From NCBI GenBank assembly GCA_004558865.1, contig SFCY01000015.1, forward strand, positions 1-25,135: a DNA stretch of 25,135 nt, given 5' to 3'. A program made the translations under genes and the position numbers. This document shows, in pieces, positions 23,744-25,135 of the stretch (the first letter of the stretch is position 1; each line of letters opens with the position of its first letter). A model generated the notes under the pieces. It was not told the origin of the DNA and searched no databases. It worked only from the letters and a program-made list of their open reading frames with translations. The DNA is from Bacteroidales bacterium (GTDB taxonomy: Bacteria; Bacteroidota; Bacteroidia; Bacteroidales; Bacteroidaceae).

Positions 23744-25135
23744 CTATATAACATTTATCATCCCTGCGCCACAGAGAGCTTGAGATTGAGTCTGTCTAGT
23801 GTTCTTTGGGCCATGATAATTTTTCTTTCAAGGAGTTGCTTTTCATCAAGTCCGACCTTGCTTTCGTCATAATGATTCTTGGTCACTACCATTGTATAGA
23901 ATATCTTGGCAATCTTATTCGCGGTCGCTACAATAGCTTGTAGATGGCCACCTTTGGACTTCTGCCTCCTGAAATATATGCCGAGTCCCGTCTTGACACT
24001 TTTCACTGAGTTGGCACATAGCCTGAACACCTGTCCGACTCTGTTCTTCTGCTTGGGCACCTTGCTCGAGAGAAGTTTGCCACCTGAGATTTTGTTGTTC
24101 GGAACGAGGTTGCACCACTTGCAAAAGCTCTTGGCCGACGTGAACTTTTCTGTGAATCCGCTTCCAAGTTCCCCCATCAGTACTGCCAGCGCACCAAGAC
24201 TCATGCCCGGTATCTCCATGGCGTTCACTCCCCACATGGAGAATGCATGCTTCTCCGCGTCAAAGGATATGGCGTTCTTTTTGGCCACCCGCTTTTTTGT
24301 CGCCGTATAGCCTTGCATATCCGTGCCGCATCCATCCGTGTATTCGCCTAAAAGTCTGTCCATCTCCGCCTCGCAGTCGGCTATCTGGGTGTGGATGTAC
24401 TTATAGAGATCATAGGACTGCTTAAGCTCAAAGAGATGAACGGCATCCCAAGTGCCTTCGAGCGACTTCTCTATTGTTTCCTTGCTGGCCTTGCAGCGCG
24501 GGTCGACCAGTTGGACAAGCGACTTGGGGTCATGGTTGCCCCTCAGAATTGCCTCTATGATGGCTTTTCCCGATTTGCCGAGGATGTCGCTTATGACAGT
24601 ATCCACCTTGATGTTCATCAGCACAAGTGACTTCTGCATGTGCTGGACTTCCTTGCTGGCACTGCGGAGCATGTTGTCACGGTGACGGGCAAGCTCACGG
24701 ATGCTACGGGCTGCGGCATCGGGGTGGAAACTCGGCTTCAGCAGCCCATAGCTGTGCATGAGCATTATCCACTCGGCATCCGCCTCGTCCGTTTTCTTGC
24801 CAGAGACGTTCTTCACGTCCTTCGCATTGGCCAGCAGGACATCAAAACCTTTCTCCTCAAGGAAGAAATACAGGCCTACCCAGTAGGAACCTGTCGACTC
24901 CATCGCCACTGTGGTGATGCCACAGGCCTTGAGCCATGAGGCAATCTCCTCATAGTCGCATGTGAAACTGCCGAAACAGCGGTTGTTTTCGCCATCACGG
25001 TCCTCCGGTACGCAGACTTGCATCTCACCATAGGCGATGTCTATGCCTGCCGCATTGGGATTGACTACCTTCAGCTTCAAGCCATCCCTCGTTTTTTCCT
25101 TCTCTGCTTTACGTGCCATATTCTTTGATTATAAA
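23744..25135 (-). mobile_element. IS110-family insertion sequence (partial, runs off window)
   Basis: The transposase gene fills almost all of the visible element. On the stop-codon side, pseudogene coding sequence resumes within about 15 bases, so that end is very short. On the start-codon side only 16 bases are seen before the window ends. No terminal inverted repeats are evident, as expected for IS110. The long non-coding end, where IS110-group elements encode their bridge RNA, should lie beyond 25135. Confidence 0.8.
23758..25119 (-). CDS. IS110-family DEDD transposase
   Basis: A 453-residue transposase. The N-terminal RuvC-like DEDD domain has D27 (GIDIAYGEM), E74 (AMESTGSYW) and D111/D114 (KKTDEADAE). 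A helical middle region (130-290) follows. The C-terminal Transposase_20 domain begins IPGMSLGALAVL (about 303) and carries the serine motif SGGK with Ser345. All catalytic residues appear intact, so the enzyme may be active. Family members are RNA-guided recombinases that use a bridge RNA from the element's own non-coding end. It has inserted into, and reads in the same direction as, the broken surface-protein gene. Confidence 0.93.
   Translation of the reverse strand: MARKAEKEKTRDGLKLKVVNPNAAGIDIAYGEMQVCVPEDRDGENNRCFGSFTCDYEEIASWLKACGITTVAMESTGSYWVGLYFFLEEKGFDVLLANAKDVKNVSGKKTDEADAEWIMLMHSYGLLKPSFHPDAAARSIRELARHRDNMLRSASKEVQHMQKSLVLMNIKVDTVISDILGKSGKAIIEAILRGNHDPKSLVQLVDPRCKASKETIEKSLEGTWDAVHLFELKQSYDLYKYIHTQIADCEAEMDRLLGEYTDGCGTDMQGYTATKKRVAKKNAISFDAEKHAFSMWGVNAMEIPGMSLGALAVLMGELGSGFTEKFTSAKSFCKWCNLVPNNKISGGKLLSSKVPKQKNRVGQVFRLCANSVKSVKTGLGIYFRRQKSKGGHLQAIVATANKIAKIFYTMVVTKNHYDESKVGLDEKQLLERKIIMAQRTLDRLNLKLSVAQG

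Overview
The window looks like chromosomal DNA from a Prevotella-like member of the Bacteroidota. The reasons are Bacteroidota-typical families (DUF4491, DUF3127, DUF4835), type IX secretion system (T9SS) sorting domains of both kinds, and promoters fitting TTTG-N19-21-TAnnTTTG. Codon third positions are strongly G/C biased. No rRNA, tRNA, CRISPR array or prophage was found. Species cannot be named from the sequence alone.

Layout. Positions 1-130 hold a structured segment with a truncated reading frame at the window edge. Minus strand 455-2203 is a phospho-sugar mutase with its own promoter and terminator. Divergent from it run a small membrane protein (DUF4491), rlmH and clpC, closed by a strong terminator at 5863-5911. 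An SSB-like DUF3127 protein (6024-6491, minus) faces a tight plus-strand cluster: dnaN, a DEDDh exonuclease, coaBC, a DUF4835 secreted protein, recN, and a trypsin-fold pseudoprotease with TPR repeats. This cluster runs from a textbook promoter at 6569-6600 to a perfect 16-bp terminator hairpin at 14016-14061. A convergent minus-strand cluster (17993 back to 14310) encodes a LysM/periplasmic-binding-fold protein, an outer-membrane barrel and a POT-family peptide transporter. On the plus strand follow a small T9SS type-B cargo protein and uvrA. The last part is a broken gene for a repetitive, probably surface-exposed protein, cut at its 5' side by an IS110-family insertion sequence.

How the genes fit together. 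One theme is DNA replication and repair: beta clamp, proofreading-type exonuclease, RecN, UvrA and an SSB-like protein. Another is the cell envelope and T9SS: DUF4835, the barrel protein, LysM protein, type-B cargo and a type-A-like C-terminal tail on the broken gene. ClpC, RlmH, CoaBC and the sugar mutase are housekeeping.

Most worth a second look: the IS110 insertion, whose bridge RNA should lie just past the right edge; the SSB-like DUF3127 protein with a DLPF tail; CoaBC with two substituted active-site residues; and the LysM/binding-protein/barrel/peptide-transporter cluster. Most of the window is otherwise ordinary core genome.
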